Shown: in pieces, positions 42,381-51,833 of the stretch
Position numbering within the stretch: position 1 is the first letter of the stretch
How the letters are laid out: each line of letters begins with the position of its first letter
Assembly: GCA_013290125.1 (NCBI GenBank)
Contig: JABCYQ010000008.1
Span: 1 to 64,000 of the forward strand
Direction: 5' to 3'
DNA from: Vulcanimicrobiota bacterium
GTDB lineage: Bacteria; Vulcanimicrobiota; Vulcanimicrobiia; Eremiobacterales; Eremiobacteraceae
DNA: 64,000 bases
The notes under the pieces: model-generated
What the model was told of the DNA's origin: nothing
The model's database searches: none
The model's input: the letters and a program-made list of their open reading frames with translations, nothing else
Translations under genes and position numbers: made by a program

Positions 42381-44206
42381 GCCCGCGCGCCTTCGGTCTC
42401 CACATTTTCCGCGCGCCGCGCGCTTTCGAGATAGATGGCGAGAACCGCGACGTCCGCCGGCGTCACACCGGGGATCCGGCCTGCCTGACCGATATTCGAC
42501 GGCCGCACGTCGCTGAGTTTCTCGATCGCTTCTCTCGAAAGGGCGGCGAGTTTCGCATACGCGAATCCGGTCGGAATCGTGACGTGTTCCGACCGCGACA
42601 TTTTTTCCACGAGACTGGATTGTCGCCGGATGTATCCTTCGTACTTTATCTCTACTGCCAACCGCTCGCCGAGCTCGTCATCGAGTTCGCCATCGGGGCT
42701 GACGTCGCGATAGGTCACGCCGGGGGAGCGCAGCCGCTCTGCGAGCGACTTTCCATCGCGGCGCGCGGCGCCAAGCCGGTTGCGTTCGCGTTGCAGAGCG
42801 GCCATGCGCGCTTCGAATTCTGAATAGGTTCGCTCATCGATCAGTCCGATCTCTCGGCCGAGCGGCATCAGTCGTTCGTCAGCATTGTCGAACCGCAAGA
42901 GCATTCTGTGTTCCGCGCGCGACGTGAGCATGCGATACGGTTCCGGCGCGCCTTTCGTGACGAGGTCGTCGACGAGCGTGCCGATGTACGATGACGAGCG
43001 CGAAAACGTCACGTGCTCGCGGCCCTGCGCTCGCCGCGCCGCATTGATTCCGGCGACGATGCCTTGCGCCGCGGCTTCTTCGTAACCCGACGTGCCGTTG
43101 ACCTGACCGCAATGATACAGACCGCGTACGCGCTTCGTCTCAAGGGTCGACGAGAGCTCGGTGGGCGAGACAAAATCGTACTCGACGGCGTAACCTGCGC
43201 GCAGCATCTGCGCGCATTCCAACCCTGGCAACGTGTGCAGCATCGCGAGCTGAACTTCGGCAGGCAACGAAGTCGAGAATCCGCCGACGTAGATCTCGTC
43301 GACATCCCAGCCCTCCGGCTCGAGGAAAATCTGATGCGTCGGATTGTGCGCGAACTTCATCACCTTGTCTTCGATCGACGGGCAATAGCGCGGTCCTTTC
43401 CCGACGATCAAGCCTGTGCCGTACATCGGCGAGCGATGCAGATTCGCGCGGATCAAAGCGTGCGTCGCCGCGTTCGTCTGCGTGATGTGACATGCTAGTT
43501 GCGGTCCGGGAAAACCGGGCACCGAACGATACGAAAAACAGAGCGGCACGGCACTGGGCTCTTGCGCGAGCGTGCGCGAAAAATCGACGCTCGATCTATG
43601 CACGCGCGGCGGCGTGCCCGTTTTCAACCGAGCGGTCTGAAATCCAAGCCGGCGCAGCGAACCGCTCAGCCCGACGCTCGGTGACTCCCCAACGCGTCCC
43701 CCCGGCGTCATGCGCTCGCCGGCGAACATCTTGGCGTTCATAAACGTGCCCGCGGCCATAATGACCTGACTGCTCTTCCAAAGCGTCCCGTCATGCAGGA
43801 CGACGCCACTAACACATCCGGCCGACGCGGCGATCTCCCCCACAAAGCCTTCCATCAAAGTGAGATGCGGGGTCGCTTCGACGACGCGCTGCATGCGTTT
43901 CGCGTACGCCCGCTTATCGGCTTGCGCGCGCAGCGCACGCACCGCGGGTCCGCGGCTCTCGTTCAGCCAGCGCGCGTGCAGATATGTCGCGTCGATGCAC
44001 AATCCCATCTCGCCGCCGAGCGCATCGACTTCGCGCGCAAGCTGACCTTTGGCGGGCCCGCCGATCGACGGGTTGCACGGCATCAGGCCGATCGTGGATC
44101 TGTCGCCGGTCACGAGCAGCGTTTCGACGCCCATGCGCGCGGCCGCGAGCGCTGATTCAATGCCCGCGTGCCCGCCCCCGATGACGATCACGCCAAAATC
44201 TTGCAC
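42377..44206 (-). CDS. mnmG: tRNA uridine-34 carboxymethylaminomethyl enzyme, FAD subunit
   Basis: About 609 residues. It forms the cmnm5 modification of wobble uridine together with MnmE. The FAD motif is [54 protein letters not shown] and the C-terminal [20 protein letters not shown] are conserved. GTG 44206 puts the FAD motif near the N-terminus; a TTG at 44269 would add 21 residues with no ribosome-binding site. It follows mnmE by 82 nt and overlaps rsmG. Confidence 0.95.
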   Translation of the reverse strand: MQDFGVIVIGGGHAGIESALAAARMGVETLLVTGDRSTIGLMPCNPSIGGPAKGQLAREVDALGGEMGLCIDATYLHARWLNESRGPAVRALRAQADKRAYAKRMQRVVEATPHLTLMEGFVGEIAASAGCVSGVVLHDGTLWKSSQVIMAAGTFMNAKMFAGERMTPGGRVGESPSVGLSGSLRRLGFQTARLKTGTPPRVHRSSVDFSRTLAQEPSAVPLCFSYRSVPGFPGPQLACHITQTNAATHALIRANLHRSPMYGTGLIVGKGPRYCPSIEDKVMKFAHNPTHQIFLEPEGWDVDEIYVGGFSTSLPAEVQLAMLHTLPGLECAQMLRAGYAVEYDFVSPTELSSTLETKRVRGLYHCGQVNGTSGYEEAAAQGIVAGINAARRAQGREHVTFSRSSSYIGTLVDDLVTKGAPEPYRMLTSRAEHRMLLRFDNADERLMPLGREIGLIDERTYSEFEARMAALQRERNRLGAARRDGKSLAERLRSPGVTYRDVSPDGELDDELGERLAVEIKYEGYIRRQSSLVEKMSRSEHVTIPTGFAYAKLAALSREAIEKLSDVRPSNIGQAGRIPGVTPADVAVLAIYLESARRAENVETEGARA

Positions 44207-44288
44207 GACGGATGCGTTCGCCGCGCCGCCGCAACGTCCATGTTCGCGAGCGGAAGAAGACGCTGACAAGAGGGTTAGGAAGCGGTCG

Positions 44289-45779
44289 TCACTTGCCGAC
44301 GCAAAACCGCGCGAAAATGCCGTCGAGCACTTCGTCCGTCACAGCGTCGCCCGTCACTTCGCCGTACGCAGCCGCAGCGGCGCGCAGATCGCCTGAGATC
44401 AGATCGAATGGCAGACCATCATCGATCGTCGCGCGTGCATGCGCAAGCGATTCCGCGGCTCGCGCGAGCGCGTCTATCTGTCGCGCGTTGACGACGAGCG
44501 CCTTGCCCGCGTCGATCAGACCGCCGCCCCAACTCAAGGTCGCGATGGAAGACCGGACGGCGTCGATCGTCGCCGCGTCGCGCACGCTGCCCCTGAGAAA
44601 CACGCTCGTGGCGGACGTTCTCGCGATTTCGGGATGCCGGCGGGCGAGCTCGTCGGCACCGGCTCCGCCGAGGTCCGCCTTATTTGCGAGCACGATCCGT
44701 GGAGCGGCGGACGTCGCCTCGAGTGCGGCGATCGCGTCGTCGTCCAGCGCTTTAGAGCCGTCGATCACGCAGATGCGCAGCGCGGCATCGCGGATCGCCG
44801 CGCGCGCGCGCAGCACGCCTTCGGCTTCGATCGGATCGGCTGTCGCTCGCAGACCCGCGGTATCGCGAGCATTGATCACGACGCCGTCGACGACAAAACG
44901 CTCCTCGACGATATCGCGAGTCGTGCCGGGTTGCGCCGAAACGATCGCGCGTTCCGAGCGGACGAGCGCATTGAGCAGCGACGATTTGCCGGCGTTCGGC
45001 GGCCCTGCGATCGTGCAGACGACGCCGTCGCGCAGCATCTTTCCCGTATCGCTGCCGGCGAGCAACTCGCGCACCGCGCTCTGTTGATCGACGATGCAGC
45101 GAGCGAGCGCGACTTGATCCGGTGCGGGAACTTCATCAGGATAGTCGACCGCCGCTTCGATCTCGACGAGCCGGCTGAGGATCTCGGCGCGCAGCGCTTT
45201 TAGCCGTTTTCCGAGTTCGCCATCCATCCGCGCTGTCGCGGCGCGCGCCGCAAGTCGCGTTTCGGCGTTGATAAGATCCGCGACCGCTTCGGCCTGTGCG
45301 AGATCCATGCGTCCGTTGCAGAACGCGCGGCGCGTGAACTCGCCCGGGGCGGCAAGCCGCGCGCCCGCGGTGAACACGGCGTGCAAACACGCTTGCGCGA
45401 GCCCGGCGCCGCCATGGACGTGCAGTTCGACGACGTCTTCGCCGGTGTACGAGCGCGGTGACCAAAAACCGACGGCAAGCGCGTCATCCAGCAGCGCTCC
45501 CGATGTCGGCTCCACGACGGACCCGCGACGCAAGCGTGCCGCAGGCCATCTATCAGCGTCGCCTAAAGAAAAGGAGAAACATGCCGCGGCACATGCACGC
45601 GCCGCGGGCCCTGACAAGCGGATGATCGCCACGGCGCCGACGCCCGGCGGCGTCGCGATGGCGGCGATGGTGTCGGAGAATCCGTTAGTCGACGTAGCGG
45701 TCGTCGCGCGGATAGTCGTCGCCTGCGGGGCGCTCGCTTTCGCGAGGCCGAGCGACTTCCGGCCCGCGGTCGCGCCCAC
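44289..45779 (-). CDS. mnmE: tRNA modification GTPase MnmE (start unclear)
   Basis: MnmE partners MnmG. The N-terminal folate domain begins [23 protein letters not shown]; the G domain has [27 protein letters not shown] and ANKADLGG; the last residues FCVGK give the C-terminal FCIGK-type Cys. No ATG, GTG or TTG stands at the conserved start (about 45680). The nearest upstream in-frame start is GTG 45779, inside jag, which would add a 33-residue unrelated extension; no ribosome-binding site is seen at either place. The gene is otherwise intact. Confidence 0.92.
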   Translation of the reverse strand: MGATAGRKSLGLAKASAPQATTIRATTATSTNGFSDTIAAIATPPGVGAVAIIRLSGPAARACAAACFSFSLGDADRWPAARLRRGSVVEPTSGALLDDALAVGFWSPRSYTGEDVVELHVHGGAGLAQACLHAVFTAGARLAAPGEFTRRAFCNGRMDLAQAEAVADLINAETRLAARAATARMDGELGKRLKALRAEILSRLVEIEAAVDYPDEVPAPDQVALARCIVDQQSAVRELLAGSDTGKMLRDGVVCTIAGPPNAGKSSLLNALVRSERAIVSAQPGTTRDIVEERFVVDGVVINARDTAGLRATADPIEAEGVLRARAAIRDAALRICVIDGSKALDDDAIAALEATSAAPRIVLANKADLGGAGADELARRHPEIARTSATSVFLRGSVRDAATIDAVRSSIATLSWGGGLIDAGKALVVNARQIDALARAAESLAHARATIDDGLPFDLISGDLRAAAAAYGEVTGDAVTDEVLDGIFARFCVGK

Positions 45780-46608
45780 GCGCGGGTGACCGATCCCGGC
45801 CATCGCGATCGGGACCGTTGCGATCGGGACCATTGCGGTCGTGGCCATTGTGATCGTGGCCGTTGCGATCATGGCCGTTGCGAACGTCGCCTGAGTTCGC
45901 AGCGCGGCCAGCACGTCTCGCGAGGATCACGACGCGCCGGTCAAGGCCTGCGCCCGTGCTCTCTGTTTCGACGTCGCGATGCGCGGCAAGCGCCATGTGG
46001 ACGATGCGCCGTTCGGACGGCGGCATCGGCTCGAGTTCGACTTCCACGCCTTCATGCACCACGCGGTCCGCCGCACGCAGGGCGATGCTTCGGAGCGTCG
46101 CGCGACGACGCGCACGATAACCTTCGACGTCCACGGCGAAGAATATCTCGCGATCGCCTTCCCGATGCATCACCGCGTTGGTGACCACGGTCAGCGCGTC
46201 GAGCATGTTGCCGCGTTTGCCGATGAGCAGTCCGAGCTCTTCGTCGCGTTCGTCGTCGCGATCGTAACCGCGCGTAGGCCGCTCGCGCACGCCGCGCACG
46301 TCGATGATGATCTGGCGCCCGTCGCGCGCCTGCTCGATGCCGCCGTATGAAAGCCTCGCAGGCAAGCCGAACGTGTGGATGAGACCGGCGAGAAAATCCC
46401 GCGCGTCCTTGAACGGAGCGCGCAGATCTTGCGGGCACTCCTCGCGGCGCCGGTGGAAACCGCCGCTGCCGCGACCGCCGCCGCGACCGAATCCGCCACG
46501 GTCCGATCGGCCGGCACCGCGGCCGTAGCCGCCCGAACCATATCCGCCGCCGCGGTCCGATCGGCCCGCGCCGCGGCCGCCGCTGTATCCAGACTCAAAT
46601 CCGCTCAT
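45685..46608 (-). CDS. jag: KH-R3H RNA-binding protein Jag/KhpB with RGG and NGHDR tracts
   Basis: A 307-residue single-strand nucleic-acid-binding protein. The KH domain (ELGLLIGKRGNMLDALTVVTN) and R3H domain (ERRIVHMALAAHRDVETES) lie at about 60-230. The usual Jag_N domain is replaced by an N-terminal 50-residue Gly/Arg tract (GRGAGRSDRGG repeats), and the C-terminus has a tandem NGHDR/NGPDR pentapeptide tract coded by 15-bp repeats (about 45790-45890). Both tails look disordered. It stands in the canonical yidC-jag-mnmE order. Confidence 0.88.
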   Translation of the reverse strand: MSGFESGYSGGRGAGRSDRGGGYGSGGYGRGAGRSDRGGFGRGGGRGSGGFHRRREECPQDLRAPFKDARDFLAGLIHTFGLPARLSYGGIEQARDGRQIIIDVRGVRERPTRGYDRDDERDEELGLLIGKRGNMLDALTVVTNAVMHREGDREIFFAVDVEGYRARRRATLRSIALRAADRVVHEGVEVELEPMPPSERRIVHMALAAHRDVETESTGAGLDRRVVILARRAGRAANSGDVRNGHDRNGHDHNGHDRNGPDRNGPDRDGRDRSPARGRDRGPEVARPRESERPAGDDYPRDDRYVD

Positions 46609-46662
46609 GATGCTCTCTCCCCGCGCGCTGGCCGGCGCGCGCTCGAACGACGACGGAAGGCG

Positions 46663-47595
46663 TCAAGCAGTCGTCGCTTTCGGCTGCAATTTCTTCACCT
46701 TGGTTCCGCATTTCTGACATTTATTGTTATTGACGAGGACGAGCGTTTCGCTGCACGACGGACAGTCGTGCGGATAACCGAGTTTCATCGCGTCCGTCTC
46801 TTCGGCGGGCTTTGGAATGCGCGATGGATTCCAGCGCATGAAGAGCACGGTCTGCGCGACGGACAGCACGTTGTAAGACAGCCAGTATAAGATAAACGCC
46901 GAATGCCAGGTCCTTCCGATGAAGAACAGGATGACCGGCATGATCATCGCTTGCGTGTTTATCATCTGCAGCTGCTGCTCGTCCATCATCCCGGAATTGG
47001 TCGTGAGCTTCACCGAGAAGTACATCGAAACGGCATACAGCAAGAGCAGCGCCATGTCGGGCAGGTAGAGATTCTGCGCGAGCACTTGCGGGAACGAATG
47101 CGAGAGCGCCGAGCCGATCCACAACCACGTCGCGTGCTGGAAGTTGTCGTTGTTGCGATTGATCGCGTTGTAGACGCCGAACAGCACCGGCATCTGCAGC
47201 AGCGTCGGCAGGCAGCCGCCGAACATGTTGACGCCGTGCTCGCGGTAGAGCTTCATGGTCTCTTCGCCGAGCTTCTGCTTGTCGTTTTTGTACTTCGTCT
47301 GAATGCGTTTGAGGTAAGGTGCGAGCGCCTGCATCTCTTGCATGTTGCGCAAGCGTTGGATCGTGAGCGGCACGAGCAGCACGTTCACGACGAATGCGAG
47401 CACGATCATCGACCAGCCGTAGTTGTGCGTCACGGCCGTGTTGATCCACTGCAGCACGTCGTTGAAACCCGTGCCGAGCAGGTCGATGAGGTCGGTGAAC
47501 GGATTGGCGAACGCCGCCAACGCGAGGATCAGGTGGAACAAATCTTTCGCCGGTATCCTTTCAGGGTCAGGGCACTGGATCGAGGCCGCCGGCAT
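46663..47595 (-). CDS. yidC: Membrane insertase YidC with C-terminal zinc ribbon
   Basis: A 310-residue Oxa1/YidC insertase. The conserved core includes [20 protein letters not shown], then [35 protein letters not shown], and five TM segments. It lacks the large periplasmic P1 domain of proteobacteria. The last 35 residues form a CPSC...CQKC zinc ribbon, unusual in YidC. ATG 47595 overlaps yidD by 29 nt; a TTG at 47541 with AAAGGA 14 nt upstream is an alternative start that fits the first TM better. Confidence 0.92.
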   Translation of the reverse strand: MPAASIQCPDPERIPAKDLFHLILALAAFANPFTDLIDLLGTGFNDVLQWINTAVTHNYGWSMIVLAFVVNVLLVPLTIQRLRNMQEMQALAPYLKRIQTKYKNDKQKLGEETMKLYREHGVNMFGGCLPTLLQMPVLFGVYNAINRNNDNFQHATWLWIGSALSHSFPQVLAQNLYLPDMALLLLYAVSMYFSVKLTTNSGMMDEQQLQMINTQAMIMPVILFFIGRTWHSAFILYWLSYNVLSVAQTVLFMRWNPSRIPKPAEETDAMKLGYPHDCPSCSETLVLVNNNKCQKCGTKVKKLQPKATTA

Positions 47596-47776
47596 GCCAC
47601 GGCGCGCAGCGAGCGAGACGTGCGGTTGTCAGTGCAAGGCCGCGCAGCGCGCCGTGTCGGCGGATCGCCTCTACGGCGTACGTCGAACACGTCGGATGGA
47701 AGCGGCAGACTTGCGGCAGCAGCGGTGCGACGAATCGTTGGTACGCGCGCAGCAGCGCGATAAGCAGCGACGCCAT
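47567..47776 (-). CDS. yidD: Membrane protein insertion efficiency factor YidD
   Basis: A 69-residue protein with the family core [34 protein letters not shown] 47776 overlaps the rnpA stop by one base (TGATG), which settles the start; a longer reading inside rnpA is ruled out. It helps YidC insert membrane proteins. Confidence 0.95.
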   Translation of the reverse strand: MASLLIALLRAYQRFVAPLLPQVCRFHPTCSTYAVEAIRRHGALRGLALTTARLARCAPWHAGGLDPVP

Positions 47777-48114
47777 CACGACGAGGCCGCCTTCAGGGCC
47801 GGCATCAGTTGTTCGCGCAGCGCCGCGAAAGGCACGCGTGCCGCTTCGGGTTTGCACTGCACGAGAAACCATCGCGGATCGCTCGCCGACGCGAATCCGG
47901 CGAACAACGCCTTGCACCGGCGGCGGAGCAGATTGCGCACGACCGCGTTGCCGACTTTCTTCGTGATCACCACGCCGAGCTTAGGCATAGACGTGCGCGC
48001 GCGGCCGCGCGGCGCAAATGCATAAACAGTGAGAGCACGCATCGACGCGATGCGGCCCTTTCGCATCACGAGCGTGAACTCGCGGCGGCCCTTGAGGCTG
48101 TCGAACGAGGGCAC
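47776..48114 (-). CDS. rnpA: Ribonuclease P protein component
   Basis: A 112-residue RnpA with the RNA-binding signature [16 protein letters not shown] and FTLVMRKGR. It binds the RNase P RNA and processes tRNA 5' ends. GTG 48114 follows rpmH by 12 nt. The rnpB RNA gene is not in the window. Confidence 0.94.
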   Translation of the reverse strand: MPSFDSLKGRREFTLVMRKGRIASMRALTVYAFAPRGRARTSMPKLGVVITKKVGNAVVRNLLRRRCKALFAGFASASDPRWFLVQCKPEAARVPFAALREQLMPALKAASS

Positions 48115-48126
48115 GGGTGGTAACCG

Positions 48127-48264
48127 CTAGTCGGGGGTCAGGCGCTTGCGGCCCTTGCGGCGCCGCGCCGATAAGACGCGGCGGCCGTTTTTGGTGGACA
48201 TGCGTTCGCGAAAGCCATGCGTGCGCTTGCGGCGGCGGTTATGCGGTTGAAAAGTGCGTTTCAC
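48127..48264 (-). CDS. rpmH: 50S ribosomal protein L34
   Basis: A 45-residue basic protein: [20 protein letters not shown], then [22 protein letters not shown], the whole L34 pattern. Start is GTG 48264, with AGGAG about 12 nt upstream. It is the first gene of the minus-strand origin block and faces dnaA across oriC. Confidence 0.97.
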   Translation of the reverse strand: MKRTFQPHNRRRKRTHGFRERMSTKNGRRVLSARRRKGRKRLTPD

Positions 48265-48600
48265 TGGACGGCGGAGCTCCTAATAATGGTCTTGCGGTGT
48301 CGCGAGATGGCCGCGAACACGATGAGTGCCGCCCACGATGGCGGCACCGCCGAATGAATAATTGAGAGTCTCTTATTTTACGCCCGGCCGGGGCCCACGG
48401 TCAAGAATGGTACGGCGCGACGGGCCAAGGCGCCTGCGATGCCGGTGGGACGCCGTGCAGCCCGAGGCGAAGGCCAGCGGTCTCCCACCGAGGGAAAATA
48501 ACGAGGGGTCGGACCGCGGTGGACAGGCGGTGCATGGGCCGCAAAACTCAGCCTTTGCCGGCGCAGCCGCAACGCCAATGCCGGCGGCCGATAGCGCCGA
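48265..48600. other. Left flank of the origin
   Basis: No gene. The AT-richer stretch 48350-48382 (AATAATTGAGAGTCTCTTATTTTA) is a candidate for DNA unwinding. The rest is GC-rich without clear sites. Confidence 0.4.
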
Positions 48601-48870
48601 TTCACAACACCGAGATGGAGCGTTATTCACACCTGTGGATGAGATTGTGGATAACTTGCCCGCAGAGCCTGAAGGCCCGTGGCCACTGCGCGCACCGCGG
48701 ATAAGCCATCGTTTCGAGGGCTGGCGCGGCGTGAGCGAAAATGCGCGATCTCGGATCGCGAGGTGCTCGTGAGAGACGGCAAAGCCATACGTCGCATGGC
48801 GTCACGCGCGGCGCTCTCAAGACTATCCACACGTTCGGCGATTTCGCTGTGGATATGTGCATAAGTAAAT
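48601..48870. other. Chromosomal origin region oriC with DnaA boxes
   Basis: At least five DnaA-box matches lie here: TTATTCACA 48623-48631, TGTGGATGA 48634-48642, TGTGGATAA 48646-48654, CTATCCACA 48823-48831 and TGTGGATAT 48848-48856, with TGTGCATAA at 48856-48864. Boxes fall in two groups, about 48620-48655 and 48820-48865. The position between rpmH and dnaA is the standard origin site. Confidence 0.85.
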
Positions 48871-48873
48871 CGC

Positions 48874-48900
48874 GCAAACCCTGAAGGAATAAGGGTTTGC
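48874..48900. promoter_or_regulatory. Hairpin in the dnaA leader
   Basis: GCAAACCCT (48874-48882) and AGGGTTTGC (48892-48900) form a perfect 9-bp stem with a 9-nt loop, 83 bp before the dnaA ATG. It may be a leader structure or a divergent-transcript terminator. Confidence 0.55.
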
Positions 48901-48982
48901 GGCCCCTAAACCGCGCCGACCGCAGGCTCTCCGGTTTCAAGGCCGGGCCGGCGTACGCATTTGAATTTCGAAGGATGTCACG

Positions 48983-50383
48983 ATGAACTCAAGCGCGGTC
49001 ATCACGAACGAAGAATACCTGTGGCAGACGACCCTCGTGGGTCTCGAGTCGCGGTTCACGAAACCGATCTTCGAAACGTGGATAAAGCCGATGCGCGTGC
49101 TGAGGCTGTCGACTGACGAGATCACGCTGAGCGTGCAAAACCAGTTCGCAAAAGATTGGGCGGAAAACCGCTTCAAGGGCACCATTTCCGCCGCATTGGC
49201 CGAGACGCTCGGAGCACCGATCAGCATCCGCTTCGTGATCGACGAGCCGGCGGAAGAGACCGATTCTAGATCTCTGCCTAGCGATGCTGTCCCGGATAAC
49301 GGGGCGGGGCTTTCCGCGACGCCAACGGCATTTCGCAGCCCTGACGAGTTCCGCCACACCGGTCTGAACCCGCGCTATACGTTCGAGCAATTCGTCGTCG
49401 GCGCGACCAATCGATTCGCGCACGCCGCCGCGCAGGCGGTCGCCGATGCGCCGGCCCGCGCGTACAATCCGCTGTTCATCTACGGCGCCGTCGGTCTGGG
49501 CAAGACGCACCTCATGCATGCGATCGGGCACAAAGCGTTTCAGTCGGATCCGCGCGCTCGCGTGGTCTACGTCTCGTCGGAGACGTTCACGAACGAGTTC
49601 ATCACGGCGATCAAGAACAACCAGACCGTCGAATTCCGCAACCGCTATCGCACGGTCGACGTGCTCCTGATCGACGACATCCAATTCCTCGAAGGCAAAG
49701 AGCAGACGCAAGAAGAGTTCTTCCATACCTTCAACACGCTGCACGAAGCGCAGCGCCAACTTGTGATCTCGAGCGATCGGCCGCCGAAGGACATCCAGAC
49801 GCTGGAGAACCGTTTGCGTTCGCGATTCGAATGGGGCTTGCTCACGGATATCCAGTCGCCCGATCTCGAGACGCGCGAAGCGATCCTGCGGAAGAAGGCC
49901 GAGAGCGACGGCATCGACGTGCCCCACGAAGTGACGTCCTATATCGCGAAGATCATCCCGCTGAATATCCGTCAGCTTGAGGGCGCACTGATCAAGCTCA
50001 CCGCGTACGCGTCGCTCTACAAGAAACAGATCACGGTCGAGCTCGCCACGGAAGTGCTGCGCAACGAGATCAACGAGGTTCCGCTGCGCAAGGTGACGAT
50101 CTCGCTGATCAAAGAGAAAGTGGCGCGTTTCCACGGCATCACCGTCAAGGAGCTCGAGGGCCAGCGGCGCGATCAGCGCTTGACGGTGCCGCGCCAAATC
50201 GCGATGTACCTGGCCTGCGAATTGACCAATGCGTCGCTGCCGCAGATCGCGCGCGAGTTCGGCAAGAAAGACCACACCACGGTGATGTACGCGCGCGATA
50301 AGGTGAAGCAGCAACAGGATCGCGATCCCGAGTTCCGCAGCAAAGTGCGCTCGGTTCAGACCACGATCACGCAAGAAGGATGA
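48983..50383 (+). CDS. dnaA: Chromosomal replication initiator DnaA
   Basis: A 466-residue AAA+ protein that opens oriC. Domain I (about 1-90) is followed by a linker, then the AAA+ domain with Walker A GAVGLGKTHL (K174), Walker B LLIDDIQFL and sensor regions, and domain IV with DHTTVMYARDKV, the DnaA-box recognition helix. ATG 48983 has GAAGGA about 9 nt upstream. It begins the plus-strand replication cluster. Confidence 0.98.
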   Translation: MNSSAVITNEEYLWQTTLVGLESRFTKPIFETWIKPMRVLRLSTDEITLSVQNQFAKDWAENRFKGTISAALAETLGAPISIRFVIDEPAEETDSRSLPSDAVPDNGAGLSATPTAFRSPDEFRHTGLNPRYTFEQFVVGATNRFAHAAAQAVADAPARAYNPLFIYGAVGLGKTHLMHAIGHKAFQSDPRARVVYVSSETFTNEFITAIKNNQTVEFRNRYRTVDVLLIDDIQFLEGKEQTQEEFFHTFNTLHEAQRQLVISSDRPPKDIQTLENRLRSRFEWGLLTDIQSPDLETREAILRKKAESDGIDVPHEVTSYIAKIIPLNIRQLEGALIKLTAYASLYKKQITVELATEVLRNEINEVPLRKVTISLIKEKVARFHGITVKELEGQRRDQRLTVPRQIAMYLACELTNASLPQIAREFGKKDHTTVMYARDKVKQQQDRDPEFRSKVRSVQTTITQEG

Positions 50384-50716
50384 CGACCGGTGGATGGTCT
50401 GCGAATGATGTGGACTGTTCTGCGCGCCGCGGCGTAGAGGTGCGTCCTCTGTGAGCGACGTGGATGGATCGGGCATCTCATGCACACCGCAGCGCACATC
50501 GCAATGCGGCGCTGCGTCTCGCGTACAGACAAACTCCACAGCATACACATCACTACTGTGACGACGACCAATCGTAAAGATCTCTAATAACTTCCTGATC
50601 CGCGCAAGCCATCTGTGGATGCGGGAGAAGACGACAGTGCGACGAATCCGCGCAACGCATAGCGATCGCACAATCACCGATAGGGCGCTTTAGGCGTTCT
50701 GCCTCCCGGAGCGAGC
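50384..50716. other. dnaA-dnaN intergenic region
   Basis: A 333-bp stretch without a gene. It contains weak DnaA-box-like words (CTGTGGATG near 50615 and GTGGATG elsewhere) and the dnaN promoter presumably, but no clear box or hairpin. Confidence 0.45.
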
Positions 50717-51829
50717 ATGAAGTTCACCTGCAACACGAAGGACATAGCCGGGGCCGTCGCCGCGGCCGTGAAAGTCGTCAACGCGCACACGACTATGCCG
50801 ATCTTGGGCAATGTGCTGCTCACGGCGGGCAAGGGCCGGGTGAACGTCCGCGCGACCGACCTCGAACTCACGCTTGAGAATAATTTCGCCGCAGAGGTGA
50901 GCGAAGAAGGCGCGTGCACTGTCGGCGCGCGCTTGTTCTCCGGTTATCTCGCGAATCTGCCTGCGGCCGAACTCGTCATGCGCGGCACGCCAAGCCGCGC
51001 GACGGTCACGTGCGACCGCTCGAAATACGAATTCGTGGCGCTTCCAGCCGAGGAATTCCCGCCGCTGCCGGAAGGCAAGTCCGGCGATCAGTTCCGCATC
51101 GATGCCAAGGTGTTTCGCGAAGCCGTCAACGCGGTGACGTTCGCCGCGTCGAGCGAGGAAGCGCGCGGCGCAGTCCTCATGGGAGCGCTGCTCGAGATCG
51201 AGGATCAGCGCCTCACGATGGTCGCGACCGACGGCTATCGGCTAGCACGCCACGAGGCGCCGCTGACCGAAAAAGTTCGAGCCGGCGCTAAGTATATCGT
51301 GCCGGCACGAGCGCTCGGAGAAGTCGTACGGGCGGCGGGCAGCGGCGTGATCGAAGTGACCGCGCTCGGCGGACAGGCAAATCAACTCGTGTTCAACACC
51401 GGCGACGCGAAGATCATCGCGCGCCTGGTCGACGGTCCGTATCCCAACTACCAGCAGGTCATACCGAAAGAGTTCGAGCGAAAAGTCGTCGCCAGCACGG
51501 CGAAACTGCTGTCCGGACTGCGTCGCGCCGAAGTGGTGGCGGGCGAGCGCGCCAGCATGGTGAAGCTTGCGATGGAGGGCACGAGCCTTGTCATCACCGC
51601 CGCCTCGGACACGACCGGGAACGCGTACGAGGAGCTGGACGTCGAGCGCACCGGCGACCCGCTGACCATCGCGTTCAACGCGAAGTATCTCGTGGAGATC
51701 CTCAATCACGTCACGTCGGACACCGTCGCGCTCGAGTTCGTCGGCGCGCTTCAGCCCACCGCCATCCGCCCGAACGAAGGCGAGAATGCCGCACGGCAGC
51801 TATTCATCTTGATGCCGCTGCGCCAGTAG
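50717..51829 (+). CDS. dnaN: DNA polymerase III beta clamp
   Basis: A 370-residue sliding clamp. Domain repeats show MKFTCNTKDIAGAVAAAVKVV, ATDGYRLARHEAPL and the C-terminal peptide-binding end NAARQLFILMPLR. Start ATG 50717 has GGAG nearby. It tethers polymerase to DNA. recF follows after 4 nt. Confidence 0.97.
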   Translation: MKFTCNTKDIAGAVAAAVKVVNAHTTMPILGNVLLTAGKGRVNVRATDLELTLENNFAAEVSEEGACTVGARLFSGYLANLPAAELVMRGTPSRATVTCDRSKYEFVALPAEEFPPLPEGKSGDQFRIDAKVFREAVNAVTFAASSEEARGAVLMGALLEIEDQRLTMVATDGYRLARHEAPLTEKVRAGAKYIVPARALGEVVRAAGSGVIEVTALGGQANQLVFNTGDAKIIARLVDGPYPNYQQVIPKEFERKVVASTAKLLSGLRRAEVVAGERASMVKLAMEGTSLVITAASDTTGNAYEELDVERTGDPLTIAFNAKYLVEILNHVTSDTVALEFVGALQPTAIRPNEGENAARQLFILMPLRQ

Positions 51830-51833
51830 CGCC

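Noticed and set aside
45786-45890. Regular 15-bp repeats that might be a CRISPR or VNTR array.
   Set aside because: They code the NGHDR tract of Jag in frame, have no spacers, and are too short for CRISPR.
48989-50677. A 562-codon open frame antisense to dnaA.
   Set aside because: It mirrors dnaA codon structure, has no family motifs and is explained by high GC. dnaA on the plus strand is certain.
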